From Antilocapra americana (lineage: Eukaryota > Chordata > Mammalia > Artiodactyla > Antilocapridae), in the NCBI GenBank assembly GCA_007570785.1, contig ML664161.1, positions 43,858,418 through 43,922,417 on the forward strand: a stretch of 64,000 nt of DNA, written 5' to 3'. Shown piece by piece: positions 63,836-64,000 of this stretch (positions within the stretch are counted from its first letter, which is position 1; every line of letters starts with the position of its first letter). A model generated the notes under the pieces. That model ran no database searches. It saw nothing but the letters and a program-made list of their open reading frames with translations, and was not told the origin of the DNA. A program made the position numbers and the translations under genes.

Positions 63836-64000
63836 GGGCCTCCCTGGTGGCTCAGTGGTAAAGAATTCACTTGCCAATGCAGGAGACACGGGTTTGATCC
63901 CTGGTCCAGGAAGACCCTACATGCTGTGGGGCAACTAAGCCTGTGTGCCACAACTGCTGAGCCCGTGCTCTAGAGCCCAAGAGCCACAGCTCCTGAAGCC
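63836..64000 (+). repeat. CHR-2-type SINE, cut by the window end
   Basis: Sense: GGGCCTCCCTGGTGGCTCAG, GGGTTTGATCCCTGGTCC, GGGGCAACTAAGCCTGTGTG, GAGCCCAAGAGCCACAGC. Confidence 0.8.

Larger units (their letters stand above)
46574..64000 (-). other. Probable intron 1 of ATP6V1A; exon 1 not found
   Basis: The acceptor at 46574-46575 implies an upstream exon. No CpG island, GC-rich TATA-less promoter or convincing donor-bounded 5' exon is visible up to 64000. The whole stretch is AT-rich and repeat-laden. It is therefore best read as intron more than 17 kb long, with the promoter outside the window. Confidence 0.65.

Overview
This is a mammalian, specifically ruminant (bovid or close relative), genomic window. 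The species-level evidence is the repeat content: BovB LINEs, Bov-tA and Bov-A2 SINEs, CHR-2-type tRNA-Glu-derived SINEs and ruminant LINE-1 3' ends occur throughout. Cattle, buffalo, sheep and goat cannot be told apart from what is visible. There is no bacterial, phage, CRISPR or operon-like content.

The only protein-coding gene I can support is ATP6V1A, on the minus strand. It encodes the catalytic A subunit (about 70 kDa) of the cytosolic V1 sector of the vacuolar H+-ATPase. Fourteen coding exons run from the start codon at 46558-46560 to the stop at 18235-18237. Their lengths (82, 129, 215, 138, 152, 163, 109, 123, 115, 64, 204, 95, 172 and 93 nt, including the stop) sum to 1854 nt, exactly 617 codons plus a stop, with phase kept at every junction. 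The P-loop, GER motif, Walker B segment and the ATP-synthase alpha/beta signature are intact. A 3' UTR of about 2.25 kb ends at an AATAAA signal at 15992-15997 followed by a T/GT-rich element. The noncoding exon 1 and the promoter are not identifiable, so they are probably beyond 64000. The remaining 46574-64000 is best read as intron 1.

Layout: 1-15970 is intergenic DNA downstream of the gene, full of repeats, with several BovB fragments and one minisatellite. 15975-18327 is the terminal exon. 18328-46478 holds the other coding exons and their introns, including a nearly full-length but dead BovB in intron 11 (about 24442-27475), L1 remnants, an (AC)23 microsatellite and a rearranged local duplication in the last intron. 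46479-46573 is the start-codon exon. 46574-64000 is intronic, with SINEs, L1 pieces, an LTR-like element near 60.1-61.5 kb and a stack of SINEs at 63.2-64 kb.

I found no previously undescribed biological system. The observations most worth checking are the permuted duplication in the last intron, the triple target-site duplication around stacked SINEs at the right end, the weak splice donor of the P-loop exon, and the LTR-like element upstream of the coding exons.
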